Assembly: GCF_001424985.1 (NCBI RefSeq)
Contig: NZ_LMDA01000001.1
Coordinates: forward strand, 62,001-126,000
DNA from: Rhizobium sp. Root1212
GTDB taxonomy: Bacteria > Pseudomonadota > Alphaproteobacteria > Rhizobiales > Rhizobiaceae
Direction: 5' to 3'
DNA length: 64,000 bases
Made by a program: the position numbers and the translations under genes. Shown here one piece after another: positions 53,874 to 63,913 of this stretch (position 1 is the first letter of the stretch; the number at the start of each line of letters is the position of its first letter). The notes below the pieces were generated by a model. The model saw only the letters and a list, made by a program, of their open reading frames with translations. It ran no database searches and was not told the origin of the DNA.

Positions 53874-55109
53874 ATGTCGCAGATTCGTCCCCTGATTCCC
53901 CTTCTCGTCACCGCCGGTATTCTGATCGGCGGCAATGGTTTGCAGGGAACGTATATTTCGCTGCGCGCGCTCAACGAGGGCTTTTCGACCTCGCTGATCG
54001 GGCTTGTCGGAACCGGCTACAATATCGGCTTTGCCATCGGCTGCATCTATGTGACGCGCATCCTGCGCTCCATCGGGCATATCCGCACCTTTTCCGCGAT
54101 GGCGGCGATTGCGTCGGCCGCCTCGATTGCCATGGTGCTGTTCATCGAGCCGTGGTTCTGGTTCCTGATGCGGCTGGTGGCGGGCGTGTGTTTCGCCGGG
54201 CTGTTTGCGACGGTCGAAAGCTGGCTGAATGCGCGGGTGACCAATTCGAACCGGGCGCGCACGCTGTCAATCTACAGGCTGGTCGATCTCGGTTCGGTGA
54301 CGGCAGCGCAGTATATGATCCCGACGGTGGGGATCGAGGGGTTCCAGCTGTTTGCGATCATCTCCATGGCGCTGACGCTGTCCCTAGTGCCGATCTCCTT
54401 TGCCGACCGGTCGAGCCCGGAGGCGCCCGAAGCGATCCGTTTCGACGTCAAGGCGCTGTGGAACATCTCGCCGCTGGCGACGATCGGCTGCATCGTCGTC
54501 GGCCTCACCAACTCGACCTTCCGGTCGCTCGGGCCGATCTATGCCGAGGGCATCGGGCTTTCGATCACCGCCATCGCCACCTTCATGAGCGTCGGCATCA
54601 TCGGCGGCGTTGTGCTGCAATATCCGCTAGGGCTCTATTCCGACCAGCTCGACCGGCGGCTGATCATCCTGATCGCCACGCTGGGATCGCTGATCTCGGG
54701 GCTGTTTCTCGCCTTCGTCGCGGGATCGAACGAGTGGCTGAACTTCGCAGGCATCTTCGTTTTCGGCGCTTTTGCCATGCCGCTCTATTCGCTCTGTTCG
54801 GCCCATGCCAATGACCATGCGGCGGAAGGGCAGCATGCGCTGGTCTCGGCGGGCATGCTGTTCTTCTGGTCGCTCGGGGCGATCATCGGGCCGCTGTTTG
54901 CCTCCTTCATGCTCGATCTCTTCGGGCCGCAGGCGCTGTTCGTCTATACGGCCGTCGTGCTCTTTGCCTTCATGATCTACACGGTGCAGCGCATGACGGC
55001 GCGCGGGCCGGTGCCGGCGGGCGAGCGGGCGATGCGGTTTCGCAACCTGCTCAGGACCTCGCCGTTCTTTTCCAAGCTTGCGGCGCGCGGCGACGAGCCG
55101 AGGAAGTAA
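53874..55109 (+). CDS. MFS transporter (YcaD-like)
   Basis: 411 residues with about twelve hydrophobic helices. GGNGLQGTYISLRALNEGFS in the first helix region and the loop LYSDQLDRRLIIL after helix seven are like the YcaD/MFS_1 group. ESWLNARVTNSNRARTLSIY is another mark of that group. The substrate is unknown. The ATG at 53874 is the only good start; ribosome site is weak. The gene ends 72 bases before the GTG of the small Met-rich gene. Confidence 0.88.
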   Translation: MSQIRPLIPLLVTAGILIGGNGLQGTYISLRALNEGFSTSLIGLVGTGYNIGFAIGCIYVTRILRSIGHIRTFSAMAAIASAASIAMVLFIEPWFWFLMRLVAGVCFAGLFATVESWLNARVTNSNRARTLSIYRLVDLGSVTAAQYMIPTVGIEGFQLFAIISMALTLSLVPISFADRSSPEAPEAIRFDVKALWNISPLATIGCIVVGLTNSTFRSLGPIYAEGIGLSITAIATFMSVGIIGGVVLQYPLGLYSDQLDRRLIILIATLGSLISGLFLAFVAGSNEWLNFAGIFVFGAFAMPLYSLCSAHANDHAAEGQHALVSAGMLFFWSLGAIIGPLFASFMLDLFGPQALFVYTAVVLFAFMIYTVQRMTARGPVPAGERAMRFRNLLRTSPFFSKLAARGDEPRK

Positions 55110-55181
55110 AAAGGGAACAACAAGCGCCGCCAGCCGTTCGCTCCTTCGTTGAACTCTTTTACTTCTCCGGAGGAAACCATC

Positions 55182-55451
55182 GTGTTGAAATTGATCACTC
55201 TTGCAGGCGCTGCCACCATCGCATTCTCGACCCTGAGCTTTGCCCAGACCTCGGCGACGATGATGCCGATGACCTGCGATAACACCAACATGGAAAACCT
55301 GAAGGCCGACGTCAAAAAGGCGCCGAGCGATGCGCAGAAATCCGACGCGCAGGCCGCCATCGGCACGGCGACGATGGCGATGCAGAGCGGTGACATCGAC
55401 GGCTGCGTTGCCGCCATGCAGAAGGCCCGCATGGCGATCGACCATAAGTAA
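55182..55451 (+). CDS. Small Met-rich periplasmic protein
   Basis: 89 residues. A Sec signal peptide (about 1-21, cleaved after SFA) leaves a mature peptide of about 68 residues. It is rich in Met (TSATMMPMTCDN, ATMAMQSGDIDGC, AAMQKARMAI) and has two Cys that could form a disulphide. I do not recognise a family. The start is GTG at 55182, with GGAGG just before it; an upstream ATG at 55149 does not have one. A multicopper oxidase gene follows at 55598. A terminator lies between. Confidence 0.75.
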   Translation: MLKLITLAGAATIAFSTLSFAQTSATMMPMTCDNTNMENLKADVKKAPSDAQKSDAQAAIGTATMAMQSGDIDGCVAAMQKARMAIDHK

Positions 55452-55474
55452 GCTTTGTCGTGTTTACCCTATGG

Positions 55475-55505
55475 AGCCCGCGGCGCGCCGTCGCGGGCTT
55501 TGTCT
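55475..55505 (+). terminator. Intrinsic terminator after the Met-rich gene
   Basis: AGCCCGCG (55475-55482) pairs with CGCGGGCT (55492-55499), a 9-base loop, followed by TTGTCTTG. It lies 24 bases after the stop. Confidence 0.75.
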
Positions 55506-55597
55506 TGCCTGCGGCAAGATGGCTGTAGCGTGATGATTGCTGAAGGCGGACCTCAAGTTTAAAAGAAGACCATCGCAGTCTCCCGAGGTTCTTCCCC

Positions 55598-56998
55598 ATG
55601 GCCCTTCTTTCGCGTCGCACGTTCCTCAAGGGATCGGCCGTGGCCGGTGCTTCCTTTGCCCTGGGCGCAGGCTTTGCAGCGCGGCCGGGCATCGCCTCGC
55701 CGGTGACGCTGAAGGCCCAATTTACCGAAGCAGCGATTGCCAGCGACGGGGTGACACCCAAGTTGATGACCTATGGGCTGGGGGACGAAGCCGCCAGGGG
55801 CATGCCGCCGATCCTCAGGATGAAAAAGGGCGAATCCTTTGCCGCGCGGCTCATCAACGGGCTGGATGAGCCGACCACGGTGCACTGGCATGGGTTGCGC
55901 ATCGTCAATGCCATGGACGGCGTGCCGGAGATGACCCAACCTTACGTCTATCCGGGCGACGGCTTCGATTATGCCTTTACGCCGCCGGATGCCGGCACCT
56001 TCTGGTACCACCCCCATTGCAACACGCTGACCCAGATGGGCCACGGCATGACCGGGGTGATCGTGGTCGAGAACCCCGATGATCCCATTTTCGATGCGGA
56101 GGTGGTGCTGAACCTGCGCGACTGGCGGCTCGGTGCTGGCGGAGCCTTCATTGCGCCCTTCAAGCCGCGCGATGCCGCCAAGGGCGGCACCTACGGCACG
56201 GTGCGAACCGCCAACTGGCAGCAGGAACCGGTCTATGAGGCGCCGACCGGCGGACTGGTGCGGGTGCGGATCGCCGCGACCGATGTGACGCGCATCTATA
56301 CGATCGGGATCGAGGATGGGCAGGGTCTCGTCGTGGCGCTCGATGGCAACGCGGTTGCCGCCCCCTTTCCGCTGGACCGGCTGGATTTCGGGCCTGGGCA
56401 GCGGGTGGAACTTATCGTGCGCATGCCGGACGAGGAAGGAAAGAGCATTAAGCTCGGCAATTTCCGCGGCTCTTCGCCCTGGACGATTACGACCCTGAAA
56501 GCGGTCGGCGGCAGTTCGTTGAAGCGCAGCCTGCAGGATGTGAAGCCGCTCTCCGCCAATCAGATCGCCGAGGCCGATCTTTCGACGGCAGAGCGCATTC
56601 CGCTCGATTTTACCGCGACTGCCGAGCACAAGGCGACGGAAAGCATCTGCGGCTCGCTGGGCTATACCTTCTGGGCGATCAACAAGGTACCGTGGCAGGG
56701 CGATACCCCCGATCCGGTGGCACCGCTCTCCGACCTGAAGCTTGGCAAGAGCTATGTGCTGCAGGTGCGCAACCGCACGCCGCATGCACATCCGATCCAT
56801 CTTCATGGCCTGAGCTTCCGCGTGCTTTCATCGAACAAGCGCACATTCCTGCCGCCGCCGACCGATACGATCCTCTTGCAGCCGGACGAACAGGCGGAAC
56901 TGGGGCTGGTGGCGGACAACCTCGGCGACTGGCTGCTGCACTGCCATATCATCGAACATCAGAAGACCGGCATGTCGGCTTATTTCCGGGTGGTCTGA
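55598..56998 (+). CDS. Multicopper oxidase with Tat signal
   Basis: 466 residues. A Tat signal (SRRTFLKGSAVAG) exports a folded, copper-loaded enzyme. All four copper motifs are intact: HWHG with H96 and H98, WYHPHCN with H138 and H140, HPIHLHG, and HCHIIEH with Cys449 of the type-1 copper and M459 as the likely axial ligand. It probably oxidises Cu(I), metals or phenols in the periplasm. The long Met-rich insert of CueO is not seen. The ATG at 55598 gives the Tat start; the next gene is rnd, 87 bases on. Confidence 0.92.
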   Translation: MALLSRRTFLKGSAVAGASFALGAGFAARPGIASPVTLKAQFTEAAIASDGVTPKLMTYGLGDEAARGMPPILRMKKGESFAARLINGLDEPTTVHWHGLRIVNAMDGVPEMTQPYVYPGDGFDYAFTPPDAGTFWYHPHCNTLTQMGHGMTGVIVVENPDDPIFDAEVVLNLRDWRLGAGGAFIAPFKPRDAAKGGTYGTVRTANWQQEPVYEAPTGGLVRVRIAATDVTRIYTIGIEDGQGLVVALDGNAVAAPFPLDRLDFGPGQRVELIVRMPDEEGKSIKLGNFRGSSPWTITTLKAVGGSSLKRSLQDVKPLSANQIAEADLSTAERIPLDFTATAEHKATESICGSLGYTFWAINKVPWQGDTPDPVAPLSDLKLGKSYVLQVRNRTPHAHPIHLHGLSFRVLSSNKRTFLPPPTDTILLQPDEQAELGLVADNLGDWLLHCHIIEHQKTGMSAYFRVV

Positions 56999-57085
56999 CT
57001 TTTTCGTTGTGAGGCCTTTCATGAAGGGATACATCGGAAGCTTGTTTTTTTGTGCCCGATTTTCGCCACAGTGATTGAAGCCTTG

Positions 57086-58231
57086 ATGATTGTAACAACC
57101 GCCGACCTCGCCGCCGCTTGCGAAAAGCTCGCCAGCGCCCCCTATATGACCATCGACACGGAGTTTCTGCGCGAGACCACGTTCTGGCCGCAGCTCTGCC
57201 TGATCCAGATGGCCGGTCCCGATCTCGCCGTCATCGTCGACCCGCTGGCGGACGGTATCGACCTTGCGCCGTTCTTCGAACTGATGGCCAATCCCGACGT
57301 GATCAAGGTTTTCCATGCCGCGCGGCAGGATATCGAAATCATCTACAATCTCGGCAATCTCATTCCGCATCCGATCTTCGATACGCAGGTCGCGGCCATG
57401 GTCTGCGGCTTCGGCGACAGCGTCTCCTACGACCAGCTCGTCAGCCGCATCAAGGGCGAGCATATCGACAAGTCCTCGCGCTTCACCGACTGGAGCCGGC
57501 GGCCGCTGTCGGAAAAGCAGCTCGACTATGCGCTGGCCGACGTGACGCATCTGCGCGACGTTTATCTCACCCTCAAGGAGCAGCTGGAGCGCGAGGGCCG
57601 CACGCTGTGGCTTTCCGACGAGATGGCGGTGCTGGAGGCCAAGGAAACCTACGACCTGCATCCCGACGACGCCTGGCAGAGGTTGAAGATGCGGCTTAAG
57701 AAGCCGATCGAGCTTGCCGTGCTGCAGAAGGTCGCGGCTTGGCGCGAGCGCGAGGCGCGCTCCCGCAACGTGCCGCGCGGGCGCATCATCAAGGATGACG
57801 GGCTCTATGAAATCGCCCAGCAGCAGCCCAAGGACGCCGAGGCGCTGAGCCGGTTGCGCACCATCCCGAAGGGCTGGGAACGGTCCTCTTCCGGCGCGGC
57901 CGTGATCGAGGCCGTCAATGCGGCGCTCGCCATCCCCAAGAACGAAATGCCGCGGCTGCCGAAGCAACAGCAATCGCCGGAAGGGGCTGCCGCTGCCAGC
58001 GAACTCCTGAAGGTGCTTTTGAAGCTGATCGCCGAAAAGCAGGGCGTCGCCGCCAAGATCATCGCCAACAGCGACGATCTGGAGCGCATCGCTGCCGAAG
58101 GCGACAATGCCGAGGTCGAGGCGCTAAAGGGCTGGCGGCGCGAACTCTTCGGGGAGACCGCGCTGAAGCTGATCAAGGGCGAAGTGGCCCTGCGGTTCGT
58201 GGACCGCAAGATCGAGGCCGTGGAGCTTTGA
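57086..58231 (+). CDS. rnd: Ribonuclease D
   Basis: 381 residues. A 3'-5' exoribonuclease for tRNA and small RNA maturation. The DEDD residues are seen in YMTIDTEFLRE, VFHAARQDIE, FDTQVAAM and YALADVTHLRDV. An HRDC domain lies near 205-290 (PIELAVLQKVAAWREREARS), and a second helical domain completes the C-terminus. The start at 57086 gives the short normal N-terminus MIVTTADLAAACEKL; a longer reading to 57050 is unlikely. Confidence 0.95.
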   Translation: MIVTTADLAAACEKLASAPYMTIDTEFLRETTFWPQLCLIQMAGPDLAVIVDPLADGIDLAPFFELMANPDVIKVFHAARQDIEIIYNLGNLIPHPIFDTQVAAMVCGFGDSVSYDQLVSRIKGEHIDKSSRFTDWSRRPLSEKQLDYALADVTHLRDVYLTLKEQLEREGRTLWLSDEMAVLEAKETYDLHPDDAWQRLKMRLKKPIELAVLQKVAAWREREARSRNVPRGRIIKDDGLYEIAQQQPKDAEALSRLRTIPKGWERSSSGAAVIEAVNAALAIPKNEMPRLPKQQQSPEGAAAASELLKVLLKLIAEKQGVAAKIIANSDDLERIAAEGDNAEVEALKGWRRELFGETALKLIKGEVALRFVDRKIEAVEL

Positions 58232-58273
58232 TGGGTCGCTGAGGGCCGCCGACCATTCAGAATGAGCGGAAAG

Positions 58274-58328
58274 CGCCCTCATCCGGCCCTTCGGGCCACC
58301 TTCTCCCCGCTGGGGAGAAGGGATGACG
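58274..58328. repeat. Single arm of repeat family 3
   Basis: CCTCATCCGGCCCTTCGGGCC and on to GAGAAGGGATGACGG matches one arm of the pair at 50417-50547. The segment can form a hairpin through GGCCCTTCGGGCC and lies between the convergent rnd and RTX genes, where it might end transcription. Confidence 0.65.
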
Positions 58329-58344
58329 GAGAGGCCTTTGTCCC

Positions 58345-59925
58345 TTAGAGGACGAAATAGCCGCTCTTCAGAATCACGGCATCGTCGAGATGGATGACGA
58401 AATCGGCGACCTTGTCGCCGTTGATGTCGCCGTAGATATAGGTGTCCGAGGCCTGCTTTTCGTAACGCAGTTCTCCGCCCTTGCCGGAGAAGCCTTTCGT
58501 ATCGATGAAGGAAAACGGGTCGTTCGTCGAGGTCTTGCTGTTGGCGTCGATGGCCGACAGGTTGATCTTGTCGTCTGCCGTGAAGTCGAAAATCGTATCG
58601 CGATTGGCGGTGCTGACGGTGCTTTCCGACGTCGCCTTGAAGACGAAGACGTCCTTGCCCCCGCCACCATAGAGATCGTCCGCACCGGCACCGCCGTAGA
58701 GGGTATCGTTGCCTGCAGCACCGTTCAGCACGTCCGCCCCTGCACCACCGACAAGCATGTTGGCATTGGCATCGCCGGTCAGAGTGTCGGCGTAGTTGGA
58801 ACCGGTCAGGTTTTCGATAAAGGAGAAGGTGTCGCCGAGCGCATCGTTGGTGTTGACCTTGGAGTTGGCGAGATTGGCGATGACGCCTTTTGCCGCGTCC
58901 GCATAAGAAGCCGTGTCGATACCGGCACCGCCGATGAGGGTGTCGGCACCTAAGCCGCCGATCAGCACGTCATCGCCCGCCCCGCCATCCAGACGATCGT
59001 TGCCTGCCGCGCCGTTCAGCACGTCCGCCCCATCGCCGCCGAGAAGCACGTTGACCCCGGCATTGCCTGTCAAGGTGTCGCCAAAGCGGGAGCCGGTCAG
59101 GTTTTCAATGGAGGAGAATGTATCGCCTAGGGCGTCGTTCGTGTTGAGCGAGGGCTTGGCGAGATTGGCGACGACGCCCTTTGCAGCATCGGCGTAAGAG
59201 GCCGTGTCGGTGCCGGCGCCGCCGATGAGGGTATCGGCACCCAGGCCGCCGATCAGCACGTCATTGCCCGCGCCACCATCGAGATTGTCGTTGCCGGCGA
59301 GGCCGTAGAGCACGTTGCCGTTGCCGTCGCCAACGAGCTTGTCGACGAATTTCGAACCGGAGAGACCTTCGATCGAGGAATAGGTGTCGCCCTTGGCCTC
59401 GCCGCTGTTTCCCGCGGGTGAGACAAGGCTGGCGATGACACCCGCCGTTGCGTTGACATAGGAGGCGATATCCGTGCCTGCGCCGCCGAGGAGCTTGTCG
59501 GCGCCGAGGCCGCCGATCAGCGTGTCGTTGCCGCCCCCGCCCATCAGCAGATCGGCAAATTTGGTGCCGTTGACGGTGTCGTTGCCGGCGAGGAGGAGCG
59601 AAAGGAAGACGGCGTCCTGGCCATTGAAGATGCTGTCGCCGACGGCCTTGGCCGATACGTTCAGGCCGGTGACGGAGACGGCGGCGACGTTGTCGCTGAC
59701 GACCTTCAAGCCTGTGAGGGTGCCGGCGGTTATCGCCTTCACCTGACCGGACTGCACCGTGTAAGCAAAGCCGGTACCGGTGAAAAGCGAATAGTTGCTC
59801 GCATTGTCGTAGAGCTTCAGCTCGGTCGCCGATCTCTGCGAGAAGTCGTAGTCGAGGAAACCGGAGGTTTGGATGAGCGACATATCTACGCCGCCGGTGA
59901 TATCGTTGAAGGTAATGACCGCCAT
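58345..59925 (-). CDS. RTX calcium-binding protein with haemolysin-type repeats
   Basis: 526 residues. Residues 1-110 form an N-terminal region without known enzyme motif. From about 113 to 420 there are many GGxGxDxLx nonapeptides, for example [19 protein letters not shown], which bind calcium. They sit in three longer units: the second and third are 97 residues each, the first 88 and lacking one nonapeptide. The C-terminal 100 residues, [15 protein letters not shown] and then [18 protein letters not shown], match the C-terminal secretion region of type I substrates. No transporter genes are next to it. Confidence 0.9.
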   Translation of the reverse strand: MAVITFNDITGGVDMSLIQTSGFLDYDFSQRSATELKLYDNASNYSLFTGTGFAYTVQSGQVKAITAGTLTGLKVVSDNVAAVSVTGLNVSAKAVGDSIFNGQDAVFLSLLLAGNDTVNGTKFADLLMGGGGNDTLIGGLGADKLLGGAGTDIASYVNATAGVIASLVSPAGNSGEAKGDTYSSIEGLSGSKFVDKLVGDGNGNVLYGLAGNDNLDGGAGNDVLIGGLGADTLIGGAGTDTASYADAAKGVVANLAKPSLNTNDALGDTFSSIENLTGSRFGDTLTGNAGVNVLLGGDGADVLNGAAGNDRLDGGAGDDVLIGGLGADTLIGGAGIDTASYADAAKGVIANLANSKVNTNDALGDTFSFIENLTGSNYADTLTGDANANMLVGGAGADVLNGAAGNDTLYGGAGADDLYGGGGKDVFVFKATSESTVSTANRDTIFDFTADDKINLSAIDANSKTSTNDPFSFIDTKGFSGKGGELRYEKQASDTYIYGDINGDKVADFVIHLDDAVILKSGYFVL

Positions 59926-60119
59926 GGGAAAAAGACCTTAAAAAATCGCCGGAACAACGGACGAGCTAGAACAACTCGACGGCGGCGACATTCAAGGATA
60001 CAGCAACCGGCGCTACGTTCACGCTGGCAAATCGTCGGTCGGCGCCGACAAATAGTCGATCAACCGAAAGGACTAGTACGCCGTTTTCAGGACGTAGCGG
60101 GGGGCGGTCTTGGCGCCCG

Positions 60120-61640
60120 CTACTGGAACAGGAAACCGATGCGCTTGCCGGTGAGGCGGCTCAGCTGCTGCAGGCGGGCATCCAGGCGTTCGCCCTGGAA
60201 TTCCGAATAGGCGGCCGGCACGATGAACTCCAGATCGAGGTCCGGGCTCTTGGCCGGGCGGATCGACAGGTTGCGCACGACGCCGGGCATGGACGCCGAG
60301 AAGAGATAGGCGACACGCAGAATGCCGCCGAGCAGCTTTGCCAGTTCGCGCAGGCGCGGCGTGGCGATGGCCGTCAGCGGGCTCGTCGCCTCATCGTCGT
60401 TCAGGCCTTCGAAGCGATAATAGTTCGCCAGCGCGATATAGGCGCGGCCGGCATGGGTGATGCCGGAAAAGGTGCTGTGGGCGATGATGTTCAGCGCCTG
60501 CAGGCCGCGGTAATCCGGGTGGGCGCGCCAGCTGATATCGGCGAGCAGGCAGGCGGCCTGGCGGTAGCGGCTTTCCTCCTCGGTTTCGGTGATGCCGAAA
60601 AAGGGCAGCATCTTGCCGCTCCAGTCGGCAAGCTCGCGGGCGTGTTCGGGCGAGCGGGCCCGCAGGATGGCCAGTTCGCCGGCGGCCGCCAGCAGCGGGT
60701 CGCGCTGTTGTACGCTTTCAGGCAGCAGAGAATAGAGGTAGCCCTCGCGCACGCCGAGAGCGGAGAAGGAAACGCGCGCCGGCTTCATCCGCACGATCGC
60801 TTCCTGCATGGCGATGGCGCCGAAGGGCAGAAGGGCGCGGCGCGCCTTGGAGATCGCGGCGTAAGCCGGCGCCTTTGGGTTTTTCGGCTCGACGACTTCG
60901 GCCAGAAGCTCCATCGTCTCGTCATAGGAGATTTCATAGCCTTGCATCATGTGCAGCGGATAGTCGCGCAATTCCATGTGCAGCTTGGCGATCGAGCGCC
61001 AGGTACCGCCGACCGCGTAGAAGGTGCGGCCTTCAGCATTCTTCAGCACCTCGACCTTGTTCATGAAGCTGCGGACGTAGGTGCGGGCCTTGATCAGCGA
61101 ACCTTCGGCATGTTCCGAAAGGCGGATGCCGCCGAGCGGCAGGGTGATGCCCTTGCCGACCTTCGTGCCGAGCACATCGACAAGCTCCAGCGAGCCGCCG
61201 CCGAGGTCGCCGACGACGCCGTCCGGGTCATGATAGCCGCTGACGATGCCCATCGCCGAGAAATACGCCTCTTCCTCGCCGGTGAGGACGCGGATCTTCT
61301 GGCCGAGGATGACTTCGGCGCGGCGGATGAAATCCGGGCCGTTGGAAGCATCGCGCGCCGCCGCCGTCGCCAGAACGAAGACGGTGGAGGCGCGGGCCTG
61401 GGTGGATAGCGCCTTGAAACGGTGCAGCGCCTTCAGGGCGCGCTCGACGCTATCGGGTTCCATGCGGCCGGTGGCGTCGATGCCCTTGCCCAGGCCGCAC
61501 ATGACCTTTTCGTTGAAAAGGAATGCGGGCGAGCGGTTGAGGCCTTCATAGATGACCAGTCGAATCGAGTTCGAACCGATATCCACAACGGAGACGGGAG
61601 CAATTCCAGGCAGGCGTCCCTGGGCTTCAGATTCGACCAT
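60120..61640 (-). CDS. ppx: Exopolyphosphatase (Ppx/GppA family)
   Basis: 506 residues. It removes terminal phosphate from polyphosphate, or pppGpp in GppA. The actin-like ATPase motifs are present: VVDIGSNSIRLVIY at 19-32, TGEEEAYFSAMG, and VGDLGGGSLELVDV. The C-terminal extension with an HD-like domain (about 335-506) is the longer alphaproteobacterial form. It lies 12 bases downstream of ppk on the same strand, so the pair makes and breaks polyphosphate together. The ATG at 61640 is the natural start. Confidence 0.95.
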   Translation of the reverse strand: MVESEAQGRLPGIAPVSVVDIGSNSIRLVIYEGLNRSPAFLFNEKVMCGLGKGIDATGRMEPDSVERALKALHRFKALSTQARASTVFVLATAAARDASNGPDFIRRAEVILGQKIRVLTGEEEAYFSAMGIVSGYHDPDGVVGDLGGGSLELVDVLGTKVGKGITLPLGGIRLSEHAEGSLIKARTYVRSFMNKVEVLKNAEGRTFYAVGGTWRSIAKLHMELRDYPLHMMQGYEISYDETMELLAEVVEPKNPKAPAYAAISKARRALLPFGAIAMQEAIVRMKPARVSFSALGVREGYLYSLLPESVQQRDPLLAAAGELAILRARSPEHARELADWSGKMLPFFGITETEEESRYRQAACLLADISWRAHPDYRGLQALNIIAHSTFSGITHAGRAYIALANYYRFEGLNDDEATSPLTAIATPRLRELAKLLGGILRVAYLFSASMPGVVRNLSIRPAKSPDLDLEFIVPAAYSEFQGERLDARLQQLSRLTGKRIGFLFQ

Positions 61641-61651
61641 GCAATTCCAGC

Positions 61652-63850
61652 TTACTTTCCGCGGCCGCTTTTCCAGCCGGCTATGACTTTGGGGGCGCTC
61701 GACTTCAGGGCCTCGCCCCGGCCCGACAGGCTGGGATTGGTCATGAAATAGAGCTGGGCATTGAACGGCTCAGAATCCTTGGCGACTTCCATGCGTCGTG
61801 ACGTTCCGTCAGCGAGGATTTCATAGCTTTGCTGGTTGTCGATGAGATTGGCCAGCATGATCTGCGAGAGAACCTGTTCATGCACGGTCCGGTTGGTGAG
61901 GGGCACAAGGGTCTCCACCCGCCGGTCCAGATTGCGCGGCATCATATCCGCGGAACCGATATATACAAGCGCCCGCTCCGAGGGAAGCCCGTGGCCATTG
62001 CCGAAGCAGAAGATGCGGGAGTGCTCGAGGAAGCGGCCGACGATCGATTTGACGCGGATATTGTCGGACAGGCCCGAAACCTGGGGCCGGAGGCAGCAGA
62101 TGCCGCGGATGACGAGATCGATCGCCACCCCTGCCCGGCTGGCGCGGTAAAGCGCGTCGATGATGTCGGGATCGACCAGGGAATTCATCTTCATCCAGAT
62201 CGCCGCCGGGCGGCCGGCGCGGGCATGGACGATCTCCTCCTCGATATGCTGGAGGATGCGCGGGCGCAGCGTGTGCGGCGAGGCGGCCAGCTGCATGCCG
62301 GCTTCCGGCTCACCGTAACCGGTGATGAAGTTGAAGATATTCGCCATGTCGTGGGCGATCAGCGGATCGCAGGTGAAGAACGACAGGTCGGTGTAGATCT
62401 TCGCGGTAACCGGGTGGTAGTTGCCGGTGCCGAGGTGGCAGTAGCTGCGCAGCTTGCCTTCTTCGCGGCGCACGACCAGCGACATCTTGGCGTGGGTCTT
62501 GAGTTCGATGAAGCCGAAGACGACCTGAACGCCGGCGCGTTCCAGGTCGCGCGCCCAGCGGATGTTGGCCTCTTCGTCGAAGCGGGCCTTGAGCTCGACC
62601 AGCGCCGTCACCGACTTGCCGGATTCGGCGGCGTCGATCAGGGCGCGCACGATCGGGCTGTCGTTGGAGGTGCGGTAGAGCGTCTGCTTTATCGCCAGAA
62701 CGTCAGGATCGCGCGCAGCCTGGAGAAGGAACTGCACCACCACATCGAACGATTCGTAGGGGTGGTGGACGACCATGTCCTTTTCGCGGATGGCGGCGAA
62801 GCAATCGCCGGCGTGCTCGCGGACACGTTCGGGAAATCGGGCATTGTACGGCTCGAAGCGCAGATCGTCGCGCGGCGCCTTGGTGATTTCGGAGAGCGTG
62901 TTGAGAGCGAGAAGGCCGGGCAGCACCGCCACGCGGTTTTCGGCGACCCCCAGCTCGGAGATGACGAAACGGCGCAGTTCCAGCGGCATTTCCGAATCGA
63001 TCTCGATGCGGATGACCGAGCCGCGGCGGCGGCGCTTCAGCGCGGTTTCGAAGAAGCGCACGAGGTCTTCGGCCTCTTCCTCGACTTCGATATCGCTATC
63101 TCGGATGAGGCGGAAGGTGCCGGAGCCCTTGACCTCGTAACCGGGGAACAGCTTTTCGATGAACAGGCCGACGGCGTCTTCCAGCGTGATGTAGCGGATC
63201 GTCGACTTTGCATCGGGAAGGCGGATGAAGCGGTCTAGCGCGACGGGAAGGCGAAGTAGCGCCGTCATCGGCTCGCGGCCAGTCTTGCTCGCAAGCTGCA
63301 GGCCGATGGAGAAGCCGAGGTTCGGGATGAAGGGGAACGGGTGGGCCGGGTCGATCGACAACGGCGTCAGGACAGGGAAGATCGACTGGTCGAACTCGTT
63401 TTCCAGCCAGCGGCGGTCTTCGGTCGACAGCGAGACCGGGCGGATGATGAGGATATCTTCCTTGGCGAGGTATTGCTGCAGCACGGCGAGCGAGGCTTGC
63501 TGCTCCATCTGCAGATTGTCGATTTCCTTGAGGATGGCTTCGAGCTGCTCGGCCGGCGTCTTGCCGTCGGGGCTGCGCACCATCAGACCCTGACGCACCT
63601 GGCCTTCGAGGCCGGCGACGCGCACCATGAAGAACTCATCGAGGTTGGCGGCGGAAATCGACAGGAAGCGGACACGCTCCAGCAAGGGGTGCGCGGTGTT
63701 GAGGGTTTCTTCGAGGACGCGGCGGTTGAACTGCAGCCAGGAGAATTCGCGGTTGATGAAGCGCTCGGGGCTCGTCATCAGATCGATCGCATCGGTGATC
63801 GGCGCGGCCGGGGGCGCCGCATTCGCCGCGGTGTCCGTCGTGATATCCAT
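61652..63850 (-). CDS. ppk: Polyphosphate kinase 1
   Basis: 732 residues. It makes polyphosphate from ATP. N-terminal marks are [17 protein letters not shown] near 32-48, and the catalytic PLD-like domains have [30 protein letters not shown] with the phosphorylated His, and [15 protein letters not shown]. The last domain with [16 protein letters not shown] and [15 protein letters not shown] is complete. The start at 63850 gives the conserved head. ppx follows; an hda-like gene lies upstream on the same strand, as is usual in rhizobia. Confidence 0.97.
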   Translation of the reverse strand: MDITTDTAANAAPPAAPITDAIDLMTSPERFINREFSWLQFNRRVLEETLNTAHPLLERVRFLSISAANLDEFFMVRVAGLEGQVRQGLMVRSPDGKTPAEQLEAILKEIDNLQMEQQASLAVLQQYLAKEDILIIRPVSLSTEDRRWLENEFDQSIFPVLTPLSIDPAHPFPFIPNLGFSIGLQLASKTGREPMTALLRLPVALDRFIRLPDAKSTIRYITLEDAVGLFIEKLFPGYEVKGSGTFRLIRDSDIEVEEEAEDLVRFFETALKRRRRGSVIRIEIDSEMPLELRRFVISELGVAENRVAVLPGLLALNTLSEITKAPRDDLRFEPYNARFPERVREHAGDCFAAIREKDMVVHHPYESFDVVVQFLLQAARDPDVLAIKQTLYRTSNDSPIVRALIDAAESGKSVTALVELKARFDEEANIRWARDLERAGVQVVFGFIELKTHAKMSLVVRREEGKLRSYCHLGTGNYHPVTAKIYTDLSFFTCDPLIAHDMANIFNFITGYGEPEAGMQLAASPHTLRPRILQHIEEEIVHARAGRPAAIWMKMNSLVDPDIIDALYRASRAGVAIDLVIRGICCLRPQVSGLSDNIRVKSIVGRFLEHSRIFCFGNGHGLPSERALVYIGSADMMPRNLDRRVETLVPLTNRTVHEQVLSQIMLANLIDNQQSYEILADGTSRRMEVAKDSEPFNAQLYFMTNPSLSGRGEALKSSAPKVIAGWKSGRGK

Positions 63851-63913
63851 GGTCCCTACCCCTCTTATAGTTGGCCTCGCAGCTATCCCAGTTTGACGAC
63901 AGAACTGTGACAG

